A stretch of DNA of 64,000 bases from Aselliscus stoliczkanus (GCA_033961575.1 CM066736.1:76780852-76844851); one strand, 5' to 3'; counted from the stretch's first letter, positions 47,413-63,094 are shown. Notes: generated from the sequence alone by a model not told the origin. Translations and numbers: made by a program.

Positions 47413-50384
47413 TATATTGAACTGATATAGACTGATGTTGAAACCATTGAACAGGGGTTTCAACTGCATGGGTCTACTTATATGTAGATATTTGGGGTGG
47501 GGCGGGGCGGGGATTCGGTCTGTAGTTGGGAATCCACATATGCAGAGGGCAACTGTATTTATACAGATTTTTGACTGTGGGGGTTGGCACCCCCTAACTC
47601 CCATGTTGTTTAAGGGTCAAATGTATATATCACATATATAGTAATATCTAGGGCAAAAAACAAAAGCTACACAAAGAAATATACTTAAAAATACTATAGA
47701 CAAATCAAAATGGAATCCTAACATATATTCACATAACTTACAGGAAATTAGGGGGGAAAAACCCAGAGAAATTAAGAAATAATAATTTTTAAAAAATGCA
47801 GACAATGTAATAATTGATATGGTACAGCTCAAATATAAATGGTTTGAATATACCAAATAAGATATTTGACAGAATGGATTAAAAAATGAGCCAGGTATAT
47901 GCCATCCACAAGAAACTCACTCCAAATATAACAATATATACAGTGATTAAAAGTAAAAGGCTGGAAAAAAATATACCATGCAAGCATTAATAGAAAGCAA
48001 GCAGGAATGGCTACCAGATAAAGGAAACTTCAATGCAAAGAACATTACAGAGATAAAGATGAACATAACATAATGATAAAAAGGTCAAGCCACCAAGATA
48101 CAGCAATACTAAGTGTGGAAACACCAACCAATAGAGGTACAAGGTATCACAGAATTGGGGGGAAAAAGGGAAAAATCCACAATTACAGCTGCAGACTTCA
48201 ACACCAGTTTCTCAATAATTAATAAAACAAGTAGACAGAAAATTAACAAAGATAAAGACAAATTTAACCACGCCAACAGCAGAATACACATTCTTTTCAA
48301 GCTCCCATGGAACCAAACCCAAAATAAGGTTATAAAACAAATCTCAAAAAATTTAAAAGAATCAAAATCATAGAGAGTATGGTCTGATCACAACAGAATC
48401 AAACTAGAACTCAAGAAGATAAAGATAACAAAAAAATCTCTCAATACCTGGAAACTAAACAACACACTTCATATCAAACTTTGTGAGATCCAGCTAAGGC
48501 AGTGCTGACAGGGAAATTCATAGCACTAACTGCTTACATTAGGAAAAAAAAGTCTCAATTGATAATCTAAGAAATATAATCTCAACTCAATAAGCTCCCA
48601 CCTCAAGAAACTGGTAAGAGCAAATCAAAAGGAAAAAAAGATAAAAAGGAGATTTAAAAAGTTGAAATACCCCTAGTAGAACTGACAAAAAGACAAATTA
48701 CCAATTCCAGAAATGAAATCCAGGCTAGAGATATTGCACATATCAAAGGGATAATAAAGGAATACTATAAACAATTCTATACACATAAATTTTACATTAG
48801 ATGGAATGGACCAATTCTTCCAACAGCAGACAACTCATCCAATATGAAATAGTTAATTTAACCGTTTAATAATTAAGGAAATTAAATTTGTGATTTTAAA
48901 ACTTCCACTCAAAATTTTCTAGGCCCAAATATTTAACTGGAGAATTATACCAATTTAAATTCCATATTATCTCTTCCAGAAAATAGCAAGACTTGCAATT
49001 CATTTAATTCATTTTATGAAGTATTATCAGTACCATAATCAGACAAAAACTAAAACTTCAGATCAATATCATATCTCATGAATATAAACCCAAAAATTTT
49101 AATCAAAATATTAGTAAAGAGAATTCAGCAACTTATAAAAGAACTATATAGCACGACCAAGTAAACTTACTCCAGGAATACAAGACTGTATCAATATTCA
49201 ATGACCAATCAATGCAATCCACTGCATTAACAGGCTAAAGAAGAAAACCTCATGATCTTATCAACTGCTACAGAAAAAGCATTTAACAAAATTCAGCACT
49301 AATTCATGATAGATGTCTCAAAAAATTAGGAAAACGGGTCAGTTCTCAACTTGATAGACAAGATCTACAAAAAACATACAACTAGTAAACATAAATATAA
49401 AAGACTGAATTTTTTCCCCTTTAACATCAGAAACAAGTCAAAGGTGTCTGCTCTTAACACTGCTAATCAACACAGTACTGGTAGTTTTCCAGTGTAATAA
49501 GGTTAAGAAAAGGAAATAAAAAGCATCCAGATAAAAGATAAGGTATAAAACTATCCCTATTTGCAGATGTCATGATGGGCTATGTAGAAAACCCCAAGTA
49601 ATTAACAAAAAAAAACTTCTAGAACTTAATAAAGTCTATTAGGTTGCAGGATTCAAAATGAATACACAAAGATCAGCTGTATTTCTTATATACTAGCAGT
49701 GAACATAGAAATGGAATGAGAATTACCATTTACAATCATTCAAAAAAAGGAAAATACTTAGATGTAAATCTAACAAAGCAGGTACAGGACTTGTATGCCA
49801 AAGACTACAAAATGTTAATCATAAAAATCAAAGAAGGCCTAAACTAAATAAATGGAAAGACATACTATGTTCAAGGATTAAAAGACTAAGCAGAGTAAAG
49901 ATATTAATTCCCCATCCAATTGATATATGGGTTTAACACAATTCTGATCAAAATCCTCCCCCCTCCCCAAAAAACCCCAGCAAGATATTTTATAAATGTA
50001 GACAAGATTATTCTAAAATTTATATGGAAGGGCAAAGTAACTAGAATAGCTAAGTAATTTTGAAGAAGAATAAAATGGAAGAACTCACTCTACCCATTCC
50101 AAGATTCATTATAAAACTACAGTAACCAAGACTTTGTATGTAGTAATGGTGGAGAGAACAGAATAGAAAAACCAAAAACAACCTCACACAAGTATGGCCA
50201 AACAGTTGTGATATAGGTGCAAAAGAAATTCAAAGGAGAAAGAACAGTCTTTCAATAAAAAGTGCTGAAAACAATTGGATATCTATAGGCAAAAAATAAA
50301 CTTCTAACTAAACCTCATGCAAAAATTAACTTAAAATGGATCATATATTTAATGTAAAACATAACACTATAAAACTTTTTCAAG

Positions 50385-50506
50385 GGCAGGACGAGTGGCG
50401 CAGTGGTTAAGCGCTGGCTTGGGAAGCCAGTGGCCCCGGTTTGGGTCCCACATGAGGGCCAGTGCACTGCCCTCAAAAAAGAAAAAAAAAGGAAAAAAAA
50501 CCAAAC
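50385..50506 (+). mobile_element. Short tRNA-derived SINE
   Basis: 'GGCAGGACGAGTGGCGCAG' head; ACTTTTTCAAG duplicated at 50374-50384 and about 50507-50517. Confidence 0.92.
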
Positions 50507-50907
50507 ACTTTTTCAAGAAAACACAGGAAAAAAATCTTTAGGATCTATGGCTTGGTAAAGAACTTTCAAATACAGCAAAAGGATGATCCATAAGATAATG
50601 TTTTTAAAAAAATCAATAAATTGAACTTCATCAGAATTAGAAATATTTGCTCTGCAAAAGACCTTGTGAAGAGGATGAAAAGACAAGCTACAGACTAGAA
50701 GAAAATAACTGCAAACTACATATCTGACACAGGATTCATATTTAGAATATATTAAGAACTCTCAAAACTCAACAGTAAAAATAAAAATAAAAAAACCAAT
50801 CCAATTAGAAAATGAGCAAAAGATATGAAGAGACATCATCGAAAAGGATATATAGATGGTAAATAAGCACATGAAAAAGATGTTCAACATCACTAGCCAT
50901 CAGGGAA

Positions 50908-51351
50908 ATGCAAATTAAGACCACGATGAGGTATCACTACACACCTATCAGAACAGCTAAAATAAAAAATAGTGACAATACCAAATGCCGGCGAAGATTC
51001 CGAGACACTCGATCTTTCATACATTTCTGGTGGGAATGTAAAATGGGACGGCCACTCTGGAAAATAGTTTGGCAGTTTCTTAAAAAACTAAACAAACTTA
51101 ACCATGACCCAGCAATTGCCCTTCTAAGGCATTTATCCCAGAGAAATGAAAACTTAAGTCCACAAAAATCCTGTACACGATTGTTCATTAGCAGCTTTAT
51201 TTGTAATAGCCCAATCTGGAAAGGACCAAAATGTCCTACAATAGATGAATGGCTAAATAAATTACGGTACACCCCATACCATGCAATACTACTCAGCAAT
51301 AAAAAGGGAAAACAATTGATACACACAACAACTTGGATGGCATTATACTGA
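50908..51351 (+). pseudogene. LINE-1 ORF2 carboxy-terminal open stretch
   Basis: 148 codons of the ancient L1 remain open: 'MQIKTTMRYHYTPIRTAKIK', 'FWWECKMGRPLWKIVWQFL' and 'LNHDPAIALL' correspond to the end of ORF2p. The Cys-rich motif has lost its first cysteines. It is part of the element at 45670-51600. Confidence 0.88.
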
Positions 51352-51779
51352 GTGAAAAAAACAAATGTTTAAGGCCCCATACTGTAACACTCTTGAAATG
51401 ACAAAATCACATGTGATAAAATGACATAGAACTACACACACACATTGTACAACGTCAATTTCCTGGGTTTGATATTGGATTATAGTTATGTAAGATGTAA
51501 CAATTGGGGGAACCCTCGATGAAGGGCAACATGGGGCCTCTTTGCACTATCTTTGGAACTTCCTGTGAATCTAATTTCAAGATCAAAAGTTAATTTAAAA
51601 AAAAAAGGTAGAAAAACAAGGTCAAGAAAAAAATGTATCAGGCTCTGCCCAAGAATATGTGAAGTGCCCTGAAATCCACACAAGAAAAGAAACTGGAGAC
51701 CAATTTCTTCAAATTTGACAGTCCTAACTAAATGTTCAGATGACATCACCAACAACTTCTCTAAAGAATCAGCAAAAAA

Positions 51780-51880
51780 ATTTATATATATATATATATA
51801 TATATACATACACACACATATATATATATATGTATGTGTGTGTATTATATATTACACATACATATACACACACATAAATA
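51780..51880. repeat. Compound (TA)n/(CA)n/(TG)n microsatellite
   Basis: (TA)n at 51783-51806, ACACACACA, (TA)n, then GTATGTGTGTGTG and ACACATACATATACACACAC. The CA and TG parts are complementary, so the tract can form a hairpin. Confidence 0.95.
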
Positions 51881-51884
51881 TGCT

Positions 51885-51980
51885 AGAGAAGGGACTGGCA
51901 AACTACACAGCCCATGAGCCAACTCCAGCTGTCTGTTTTTATACGTAAGTTTACTTTCATGAAATGGACATAAACATGGG
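51885..51980 (+). repeat. Old interspersed repeat fragment
   Basis: 'AGAGAAGGGACTGGCAAACT' resembles the start of the same old repeat family as 8380-8600 and 61165-61345. Low certainty. Confidence 0.4.
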
Positions 51981-52271
51981 GGGGAAAAACCCAACTGTCT
52001 TTAGATATTGGTTATTTTACACTAACACTGGATATCAGAGAACAGTATCATCTTACAAGTTAACATTTTTCATTTTATTGGAGCACAAATTGTAATAATC
52101 CATTGGGATTTTTTATGCCTACAAGTTTCCAAATCTATCAAAATATCATGAGACTTTTTTAAAAAAGCAATTTTCCATCTGCCATCCAATTTACCAAACT
52201 GCATAAAAAACTGTGCTCCCTAAAAAGTTCTAACTCACACAAACAATGGAATTACAACTTAACAGTAGTTA

Positions 52272-54400
<2,129 letters not shown>

Positions 54401-54403
54401 TTA

Positions 54404-54559
<156 letters not shown>

Positions 54560-54797
54560 TTAAATTAAATATTTAAATTATTTTTCTAAATTATACTATC
54601 CAACTTTCACCCGATGCATAGTATTGTGAAAATTGTGTTTCAAATTACAACACTAACATGTTGGGTTTCATCTATGTAGGACATAAAACAGTTTTTACTT
54701 TACAGCTTTCATCAAGATTTGTCACTACCACAGTATATCAGCTTATACAATATGGAAGACAAGACAGTTTCCTGTTTGAAATTTCATTACCTTTATT

Positions 54798-54897
54798 TTA
54801 TTAATTAATTAATTAATTTATTTATTAGCTGAGCCATCCTGCCACCTGTTGTCTGTCAGCTTAGCGGCAGCTCAGCTCGGGCTGTGCATCCAACTGC
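54798..54897 (-). mobile_element. Partial SINE of the CTCAAGAGTG subtype
   Basis: Reverse copy: (TTAA)n tail then 'AGCTGAGCCATCCTGCCACC'. The head is missing. Confidence 0.75.
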
Positions 54898-54926
54898 TGT
54901 ATTTAATTATCTTTAAAATATCTGTT

Positions 54927-55099
54927 TTGGGCAGCTGGTTAGCTCAGCTGGTTAGAGCGCAGTGCTCATAACACCAAGGTTGGCAGTCCTATCCCCACAT
55001 GGGCCACTGAGAAGTGCCCTCCAGATTGAAATAACCACTTGACTTGGAGCTGATGGGTCCTGAAAAAAAACACTGTTCCCCAATTAAAAAAAAAAAAAT
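54927..55099 (+). mobile_element. tRNA-derived SINE, Ves-like subtype
   Basis: 'GCTGGTTAGCTCAGCTGGTT' with 'GCTCATAACACCAAGG' resembles an Ile/Met-type tRNA head. The end is 'CTGTTCCCCAATT' plus oligo(A). It is the second member of the type seen at 13114. Confidence 0.85.
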
Positions 55100-55159
55100 T
55101 GTTTTGTTTGATTTTGGAGGTAAATTGAATGCTGAGGTATGACACAAAAACCTGAATAG

Positions 55160-55636
55160 TGGGACTGGCCGGGTGGCTCAGTTGGTTAAGAGTTGGCTTA
55201 GAGCGCAAGCTCTGAGCAACAGGGCCACTGGTCTGATTCCCACATGGGCCAGTGATGCTGCGCCTGAGCTGAGCTGTCACTGAGCTGACAACAGGTGGCA
55301 GAATGGCTCAGCTGGTGTAACAATAAGATTGTCTGCTCAATGGCTGCTACACCCACCAGCAACTAAGGCTGAACTCGGCACCTTGAGCTAAGCTGCCGCC
55401 CGGATTGCTCACTGGTTAGGGCATGTGCTCTTAACAATAAGGCTGCTAGTTCGACTCCCGCATGGGATGGCGGTTACGCCCACCCGCAACTAAGATTGAC
55501 CACAGCACCTTGAGCTTAGAGGCCACGAACTGCCGACGGGAAGCCAGATGGCGACTGGTGCCCTCCACAACGAAGATTGAAAAACAACTTGGCTGGTCCC
55601 CTCCTCCAATTCCCCAATAAAAGCTTTTTTAAAACA
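55160..55636 (+). mobile_element. Long composite tRNA-derived SINE
   Basis: 'GGGACTGGCCGGGTGGCTCAG' head, all modules, tail 'CCCCAATAAAAGCTTTTTT'. CCTGAATAG on both sides. Confidence 0.92.
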
Positions 55637-55839
55637 AATCCTGAATAGTTATATTATTTTTCTTTGTCTAGCCCTGACCAAACAATGTAACTGACATCTG
55701 TATGTGAAACTACAATGAGTCCTTACACTTGAAATTTAATTTTATCTATACATCTAAGTCAAAAACTTAAGTGAATTAAAAAAATTGTCTAAAAGTAAGT
55801 AACATATTTAAAGTTTTTCATTTGCTGTTTACTAGTTTT

Positions 55840-55935
55840 TAATAGGCATCTACCAGGTGATCTATTGTTAATCTTATCCCACCTTATTTCATAGATAAGA
55901 CACTGAGGCACAGAGAATTTAGCACATGGTACACA
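55840..55935 (+). repeat. MIR fragment
   Basis: 'ATTTCATAGATAAGACACTG' followed by 'AGGCACAGAGAATTTAGC' is MIR core order. Confidence 0.65.
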
Positions 55936-56065
55936 TGTGTTAATTAAGTCTCATGCATCACTCAATCTAGCAGTGATCTCCTGCATTACAGAGAAGAGGT
56001 GCAGACCATCTCTGCTCATTTTAAGAAATAACAGTACGGAGTTCTACTTAAAGAAGATATTTTTC

Positions 56066-56174
56066 GGGCCGGCCGAGTGGTGTGGTGGTTGGGAGCTGGC
56101 CTGGGAGGCCAGCGGCCCCAGTTCGGGTCCCACATATGAGGGCCAGTAACACTGCCCTCAAAAAACAAAAAACA
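56066..56174 (+). mobile_element. Short tRNA-derived SINE
   Basis: 'GGGCCGGCCGAGTGGTGTGG' head; AAGATATTT on both sides. Confidence 0.93.
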
Positions 56175-57050
56175 AAAAAGATATTTCTTAGTAATCTAGA
56201 TATTCTATTAATCCAGTATTTGAATTAATCATGAACAATGTTGTGCAAGAGCCTAAGAGCTTTTAGGTTGGTATTTACTGAATTCACAAGTCCAACTGCT
56301 GCTACTTTTCCTAATTACCTCGCTGTCAACAGCAACATGGCAATCTTAGAGCCAGTAGCTGATTCCGAGTTCTTAATGAAGAATGGTAGTTTTGGCTTTC
56401 ACACATCAAGCCAGATGGAGAATGCTACTGCAGTCCAAGATGGCAGGGTATCTTAAGGCAGGTATGATTCTCACAAAAGCATACAAAACCCAACTATAGG
56501 AATATTTAATGCCTCTAGCTAAAATGCTACTACAAGCTTCAAAATATGGTGCCTATTTAAATAGTTCAATGTAAATGAGCTGAATAGCTGTAAAATTACT
56601 AAATAAGTAAGCTACACATAGAATATGAATTAGTATAATGTAAAAAAAATGAAACCTAAGTAGAAATACTTATATCATTACAATATAAAGATTATAATAT
56701 AAAAGATAACACCATACCATCAAAGAGAAGAGTTACCTAAAACTCAGTGTGAGCACAAAACACTTCCTAAAAATGGATAACTTATATTTCAAGTTCAAAG
56801 AAAAGATGAAAAGCTCCTTAATTGCTAACTAATTTAACCTTTAATAACTGTGAAACAGCAAAACAAAAGTTAACTTGGTGATTTTAGATCAATAAAGGAA
56901 AAGAACAAGTTCATAGTATCCATGGGAATCCAGGCGTTGGTACAAAAAGGTGCTTGAGTACAGATAAAACACAAAGAGCCTGGCTTGCTTTATTCCTTCA
57001 CCTATAAGATAAACTATGAGAGCCTGAAATTTACTGCCCTGCAGCTTTCA

Positions 57051-57188
<138 letters not shown>

Positions 57189-57749
57189 TTACTGTGGACT
57201 TTCAAAAGCTCTTGAATAAAGTAAAAATTACAAAAGTTTAGATTTACTTCTGTGCAGTAATGACTAAGAATGGAATCCATATTATACAGCAACTTAAAAT
57301 ACTTACATTACATATAGATTTAGCTACGTATGAGCTCTGACTTTCAAGAAATATGTATGTGGTCTTTAAAATATTTAACTTATTTACCTCACACAATTTC
57401 CTTCAAATATCCTAATTTGGTGGAGATATGCTTTGAGATAAGAAAACACTTAGGGATTTGACTTAAGTTTTACATTATGCCATAGGACAAGATACTAGAG
57501 ATTCTTGTCCACCATATCCACACTGACACACTGAAGAGGGCTCAGTGGGTTTGTACGATTTCTACAATAAATCCAAAAACAGGGTTGAAACTTACATACA
57601 TCATAACACAATTTTATATAACAGACCTTTTAAAAATGATATAACTACAATTTGAACAATCTAATTGTCCACTACACATTAGCAACAAAATGGTATACAG
57701 CATTAATTAATATAAATGCCATGCAGAACTTGAACTATAAAAACGTTCA

Positions 57750-57893
57750 TGGGCCGGCGAGTGGCTCAGTTGGTTAAGAGCTTGCTCAAGAATGCGAGCT
57801 GAGCTCTGAGCAACGGCGGTTCAATGCCAGACTGAGCTGAGTTGCAACTGAGCTGCCAACAGGTGGCAGGATGGCTCACCCATAAAAAAAAAA
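57750..57893 (+). mobile_element. SINE of the CTCAAGAGTG subtype
   Basis: 'GGGCCGGCGAGTGGCTCAG' to 'GGATGGCTCACCCATAAAA'; TTCAT on both sides. Confidence 0.9.
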
Positions 57894-58079
57894 AATTCAT
57901 ACTGTACATGACTATTACATAGTACACCAATTACAATGTACATATTACACTAATTACAATGTACTTATTAATTACAATATACATACTACACTAAATACAT
58001 TATAACACATTGTGTTAGTACTAGTAGAAATTAACATGGCTATAAAAATGATTACTTGATTTTGCTTGTGTACAAATAT

Positions 58080-58725
58080 TTAGGTGGACATTTGTTTTCA
58101 TTTCTCTTGAATATACATATACAGAGTATTTTTCACTCTGGAACTGTGCCAGGCTGTTGTTCAATGTGCTTACACATGATATTCCTACAAACAAAATGGT
58201 AGGGAGCAGGGGGTGTTCCAATGTCTCCACATTCTAGTCAACATATATCACTGTCGGTCTTTATGGGTACAGCAATCCTAAGTAGGTGTGAAGTGGTATT
58301 TCATTGTGTTTTTGACTTGTATTTCTCTAATGATTAATTATGCTGAGTGGTTTTTAATGTGCTCATCAGACATTTGTGTATGTTCTTTGGCAAGATGTCT
58401 ATTCAAAACCTTTGGGGCCGGCCGAGTGGCACAGTGGTTAAGAGCTGCCTTGGGACACCAGTGGCCCCGGTTCGGATCCCACATGAGGGCCAGTGACACT
58501 GCCCTCTAAAAAATAAATAAATAAATAAATAAACAACAAAAACAAAAAAACCTTTCCCCCTTTTAAAATTTGGATGTCTTTTTATTGTTGAACTGTAAGA
58601 GCTCTTTATACAAGACCCTTATTAGATATATAATTTGCAAATATATTCTCCTATTCTGTAGGTTGTCTTTTCACTTTCTTAATGGTATCATCTGCAGCAA
58701 ATTCCTCATTTTGAAAAGCTGATTT
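58080..58725 (-). mobile_element. LINE-1 ORF2 fragment, EED intron 6
   Basis: 'GATTAATTATGCTGAGTGGT' and 'TTCACTTTCTTAATGGTATC' are the reverse complement of L1 ORF2. A short SINE (58415-58548) splits it. It is in gene orientation. Confidence 0.75.
58415..58548 (+). mobile_element. Short tRNA-derived SINE
   Basis: 'GGGCCGGCCGAGTGGCACAG' head and (AAAT)n tail; AAACCTTT on both sides. Confidence 0.92.
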
Positions 58726-58787
58726 AAAAAAAAAATGCTCTTGCTGACACAATAGGGGAACAGCAGTGTTAAAAAGTAATATTTAGG

Positions 58788-59140
58788 GCTCAGCTGGTTA
58801 AGAGCACAAGCTCTGAGCAACAAGGTCACCGGTTCAATTCCCACACGGGCCAATGAGCTACGTCCAAGCTGAACTGCCAAAGGCAGCAGGATAGCTCAGC
58901 TGGTGAGAGCATATGTTCCTAACAACAAGGTTGCCGGTTTGACTCCCGCATGGGATGGTGGGCTGCCTGCAACTAAGATTGAACACAGCGCCTTAAGCTG
59001 AGCTGCCACAAACTGCCGAAGGGCGGCTGGATGGAGACTGGACTTGGAGCTGAGCTAGCAGTGCCCTCCACTACTAACACTGAAGGACAACAACTTGGCT
59101 GTTCCCCTTTCCCAATTCCCCAATGAAATCTTTAAAAAAA
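58788..59140 (+). mobile_element. Composite tRNA-derived SINE, truncated head
   Basis: It starts at 'GGGCTCAGCTGGTTAAGAG' without the usual GGCCGGCCGAG. Tail 'CCCCAATGAAATCTTT' (AATAAA mutated). GTAATATTTA and GTAACATTTA flank it. Confidence 0.88.
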
Positions 59141-60032
59141 AAAGTTGTAACATTTAGAACAAGTGAGACATTACAGCCTCTGTCACTTGTAAATACCTGA
59201 GCCCAACTACTGTTATAAAGGGAAGACAAAGTTACCAACTCTTTTTAGGTGCTGATTTCCAAATATAAACATTTTCATAGCATTTTAATTTGAGGACACC
59301 TTTTAATATGCGCAGACTGCTGGGGGAAGTTACAGATTTGACAAGCCTTTAAGAATAAACTTGACTAGAATGATAATGTCGACGAAAGATGACTAGAAAT
59401 GAGAGAAAGGCGATCAAGAACAGAATGTAGCTATAAAAACAACCCCAAATCATCTCAGGGAGCTCAGAAATGATTAAGAGGCCTGTCTGAACCAGAACAC
59501 ACTTATGATGCTGATACAGCATACAGAGCAAAGCAATGCTAAGAGAAGTATAGGAAATATTTCAAAGAGCTTATGCAGGAAAACTTAGCATTTCAAGGAG
59601 TTCTATAAAGTGAATCCTTTATAAAACAAAAGTTTTAAAAATATACATAAAAAGGCAATATGGATTTTCAGATACATTATTTCTTATTACACAATTAGAG
59701 TGATAACTTGACTTATAAAACGATCTTTAAAACTCATAAGAAATCCTAACTTTGTGGTGATCTGCTCCTTAAAATTAGTGAAGTTGAACATAATTCAGTT
59801 GAGGATAAAGTTCTAGAACTATCATAACTCAATATAATAAATAAGAAGAGTAACATAACTAATCCTCAGTACCAATTATTTTATTTACGTTTGATGAAAC
59901 AGTGTATTTCATGGTTCCTTTCCCCAATTCTCAGTTTGGGGATGTTGGTATTGTGTATGATTTTTCTAGTAAACCTTACTGTTATAAATGCTTTAAAAAT
60001 TTGGCTTTTTTCTTTAAAACAGTTTGTTCTTA

Positions 60033-60167
<135 letters not shown>

Positions 60168-60778
60168 CTACAATAAATTTAAAATATATCATATTTCACA
60201 TAAAAATAAATTCTTTTTCATTAATCTTAAGAGAACAGAAAGAGTTTCACTTAAAAGTAATGGTTCTCAACCTTGCATAAGTCACCCAACAAACTTGAAG
60301 GGAAAAAAAAAAATGCTCAAGTCCTACCTGCAGATGTTCTGCTTTGACTGGATTAGCTGAGGCAAGGATTTATAAAATTCTCCTGTATTCTACTGTGCCC
60401 CCAAGGTTCAAAACGTCTAATTAAAGTGATTTGTAAAACATAACATCAACTGCCAAGGCTTCAACTTTCAGTCCTCCAAAGTGCCCTTGGCTCTATACCC
60501 CTAGTTACTGCATCTTGGAAATGGACTCACTTTTCTGTTATCGTTCAGTTAGAGTCACGATAAAGCACAGCAGGAGGGAAATAATTTAAAAAGAAAATAT
60601 TGCAAATAATATTTTCCCACTATTCCTTACTTTGCATTACTTAAATGTGACAAAGGTATCAAAAGGCCCATCTAAGGGATGCAATAAGCAAAATATAAAT
60701 CAAATCAGAAATTGTACAGACATTGATTCCATTAGTTTTAAATTCAACTTCCAAATTTTCATAGGTGTGCATTATTCA

Positions 60779-60940
<162 letters not shown>

Positions 60941-60953
60941 CTAAGAAACGCCA

Positions 60954-60962
60954 GTTAAGAAT
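60954..60962 (-). promoter_or_regulatory. U12-type branch point sequence of EED intron 4
   Basis: ATTCTTAAC on the minus strand, 13 bases before the exon 5 acceptor boundary, against the U12 consensus TTCCTTAAC. There is no clear polypyrimidine tract between branch and acceptor, as expected for minor-class introns. Confidence 0.85.
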
Positions 60963-61164
60963 TGTAATTTTTTTTTTTGAAAATTAAACACATCAACAAC
61001 TACAATACATGGCAATCTCCAAAGAACTGCTGCTGAAGTCTATGACATAGAGTTCCTTTTTCTCATTATACTACCAGATTTAAACAATGGAGACTTTTGC
61101 GTCTAAAAATCTATAAACAAATGCTCACACAAAAATCTATAAACAAATGCTCACACAAATTTTG

Positions 61165-61345
61165 ATTACTATTTATCTGTTTGCATAACTCTGTTTTTAC
61201 AAAGCAGCCACCGACAATACATAAATGAAGGGGCATGGTTGTGTCCAAATAAAACTTTATTTACAAAAATAGATGGTCCATTACCTCCATAATAAAAGCA
61301 AAAGCAGATGGCAAGCCCCACAGGCTGTACTCTGCAGACCCTTGC
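61165..61345 (-). repeat. Old interspersed repeat in EED intron 4
   Basis: 'GTCCAAATAAAACTTTATTT' and 'CTGCAGACCCTTGCTCTAT' are the reverse complement of an old short mammalian repeat also glimpsed at 8380-8600. The family is not assigned. Confidence 0.5.
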
Positions 61346-62005
61346 TCTATACCCCAATACTTCTGACAATGTGCCTCTAGATAAAAATGAAGAACTATTC
61401 AGTTTTCTCCTTTTCCTGTGTGAGACCTTCCCAACATCACAATGGGTCACTTCCTTCCGTATAATCTAGGGAAGACTGAATGTCTTTGTCTTTTCTTGTT
61501 ACGTTTTACAAATGGATCTGGAAAAAATATTTTATCACCAAGCATTGACTGCTATCTAATCCTTGGGCTTTTCAATCTTTTCCTTTCATGAACCCATGTT
61601 TTACAAATTTTATTCCCTAAACAAACTGCACTTGTTTATTTTTTCCTTGTAGGCTTAGTTGATCATGTATTTGGTATGGCTGCCAGTCACAGCTTCTCAA
61701 CCCAAGTTCATCAACGTTAACTACTCTGAAATGATCAAATTCTAAGCAAAGTCAAAAAAACAGGAGGTTTTGGCTACTCTCTCATCATTTTCTATTACTG
61801 GATTTCCAGTGCTCATCTCCAGCCACCGCACTCTCCTCCCTCCTATCTACCCTGCAATGGATTTCTAGGGATCAGGAAAGCTGGATAGCTAGTTACCAGA
61901 AATCTCTTGGGTGGTAGTGAAGAAAGAGCATTGTTAAAGGTTAAATAAGAATCAACATTATAACTTTAGAGAACTAATTCATTTAGAAAAGGGTCAGTAT
62001 ATTTA

Positions 62006-62122
<117 letters not shown>

Positions 62123-62598
62123 CTAATGGAAACAAAATATAGTGACTTTTATCTCAAATACAGAAACAAATGTTTTAGCTTTCATACATATTTTGGTCAC
62201 TATCTTTAAGGTACTACAGAAACTATTGTTTCAAAGCCTAAGGTGTTATATAATTTCCAGAATATATAAATACTGTAACACTAACAATTCCCTTGTTATC
62301 AAGTTAGTTTTGATTGAGAACAGACTACCAACACTAAGAAACTGAAAACAAATATAGGTGTATGGACATAGATGTGAACAAAATCCATCTCCATCTTTGT
62401 GTCCTCTCATGCTGTGACCTTTGACTGACCTCATTGTCCTTAGTAAGTATATCAAAGCCTTCTAGTTAAAATGATTATCTCTGTTAGTAATAATCAGGAT
62501 GAATATCAAACTGGTGACAGTCAGAACTGACCACTAGGAGGTAAGGCCCTAGCACTACTGCATACTTTGTCCATTTATCTTATTAATCAACAGTACCG

Positions 62599-62669
62599 GG
62601 CTGGCTGAGTGGCGTGGTGGTTAAGCGCTGGCCCCCAGTTCGGTCCCACATGTGAGGGCAAGTGACACT

Positions 62670-62707
<38 letters not shown>
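62599..62707 (+). mobile_element. Short tRNA-derived SINE
   Basis: 'GGCTGGCTGAGTGGCGTGG' head lacking about 15 bases of the hairpin; 30-base A tail. AACAGTACC on both sides. Confidence 0.92.
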
Positions 62708-62709
<2 letters not shown>

Positions 62710-62856
62710 AACAGTACCTGAGTTATGTTACAAAAACAGTATAGTAACAGAAGTCTTTAGCAAAGAATAATTTAATGTATGCAAAACTGCTGGGCAGGCT
62801 GTCCGCTCTCACGCAATCTTCCCGTAAGTGAATGACCATATGTGTAAAGAATTCTG

Positions 62857-62969
62857 GGGCCGGTTGAGTGGCACGGCGGTTAATCGCTGGCTTGGGAAGC
62901 CAGCGGCCACGGTTCGGGTCCCACTTATGAGGGCCAGTGACACTGCCCTTAAAAAAAAAAAAAAAAAAA
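62857..62969 (+). mobile_element. Short tRNA-derived SINE (first of two in tandem)
   Basis: 'GGGGCCGGTTGAGTGGCACG' head; AATTCTG precedes it and ATCCTGTTAC follows. Confidence 0.92.
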
Positions 62970-62978
62970 TCCTGTTAC

Positions 62979-63087
62979 GGGCCAGCCCAGTGGCGCCGCG
63001 GTTAAGTGCTGACTTGGGAAGACAGTGGCCCCGGTTCAGGTCCCACTTATGAGGGCCAGTGACATAGCCCTCAAAAAAAAAAAAAAA
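62979..63087 (+). mobile_element. Short tRNA-derived SINE (second of two in tandem)
   Basis: 'GGGCCAGCCCAGTGGCGCCG' head. CCTGTTAC before and TTCTGTTAC after are target duplications. Confidence 0.92.
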
Positions 63088-63094
63088 AGAATTC

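Larger units (their letters stand above)
45670..51600 (+). mobile_element. Nearly full-length ancient LINE-1 in EED intron 9
   Basis: It runs from 5' UTR-type sequence (about 45670-46450) through decayed ORF1 (about 46480-47040), ORF2 (about 47800-51360) and a 3' UTR ending 'CAAAAGTTAATTTAAAAAAA' (about 51584-51603). Two short SINEs are inserted. It is antisense to EED. Divergence and many stops place it among old L1M-type copies; the subfamily is not assigned. The left boundary is approximate. Confidence 0.75.
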
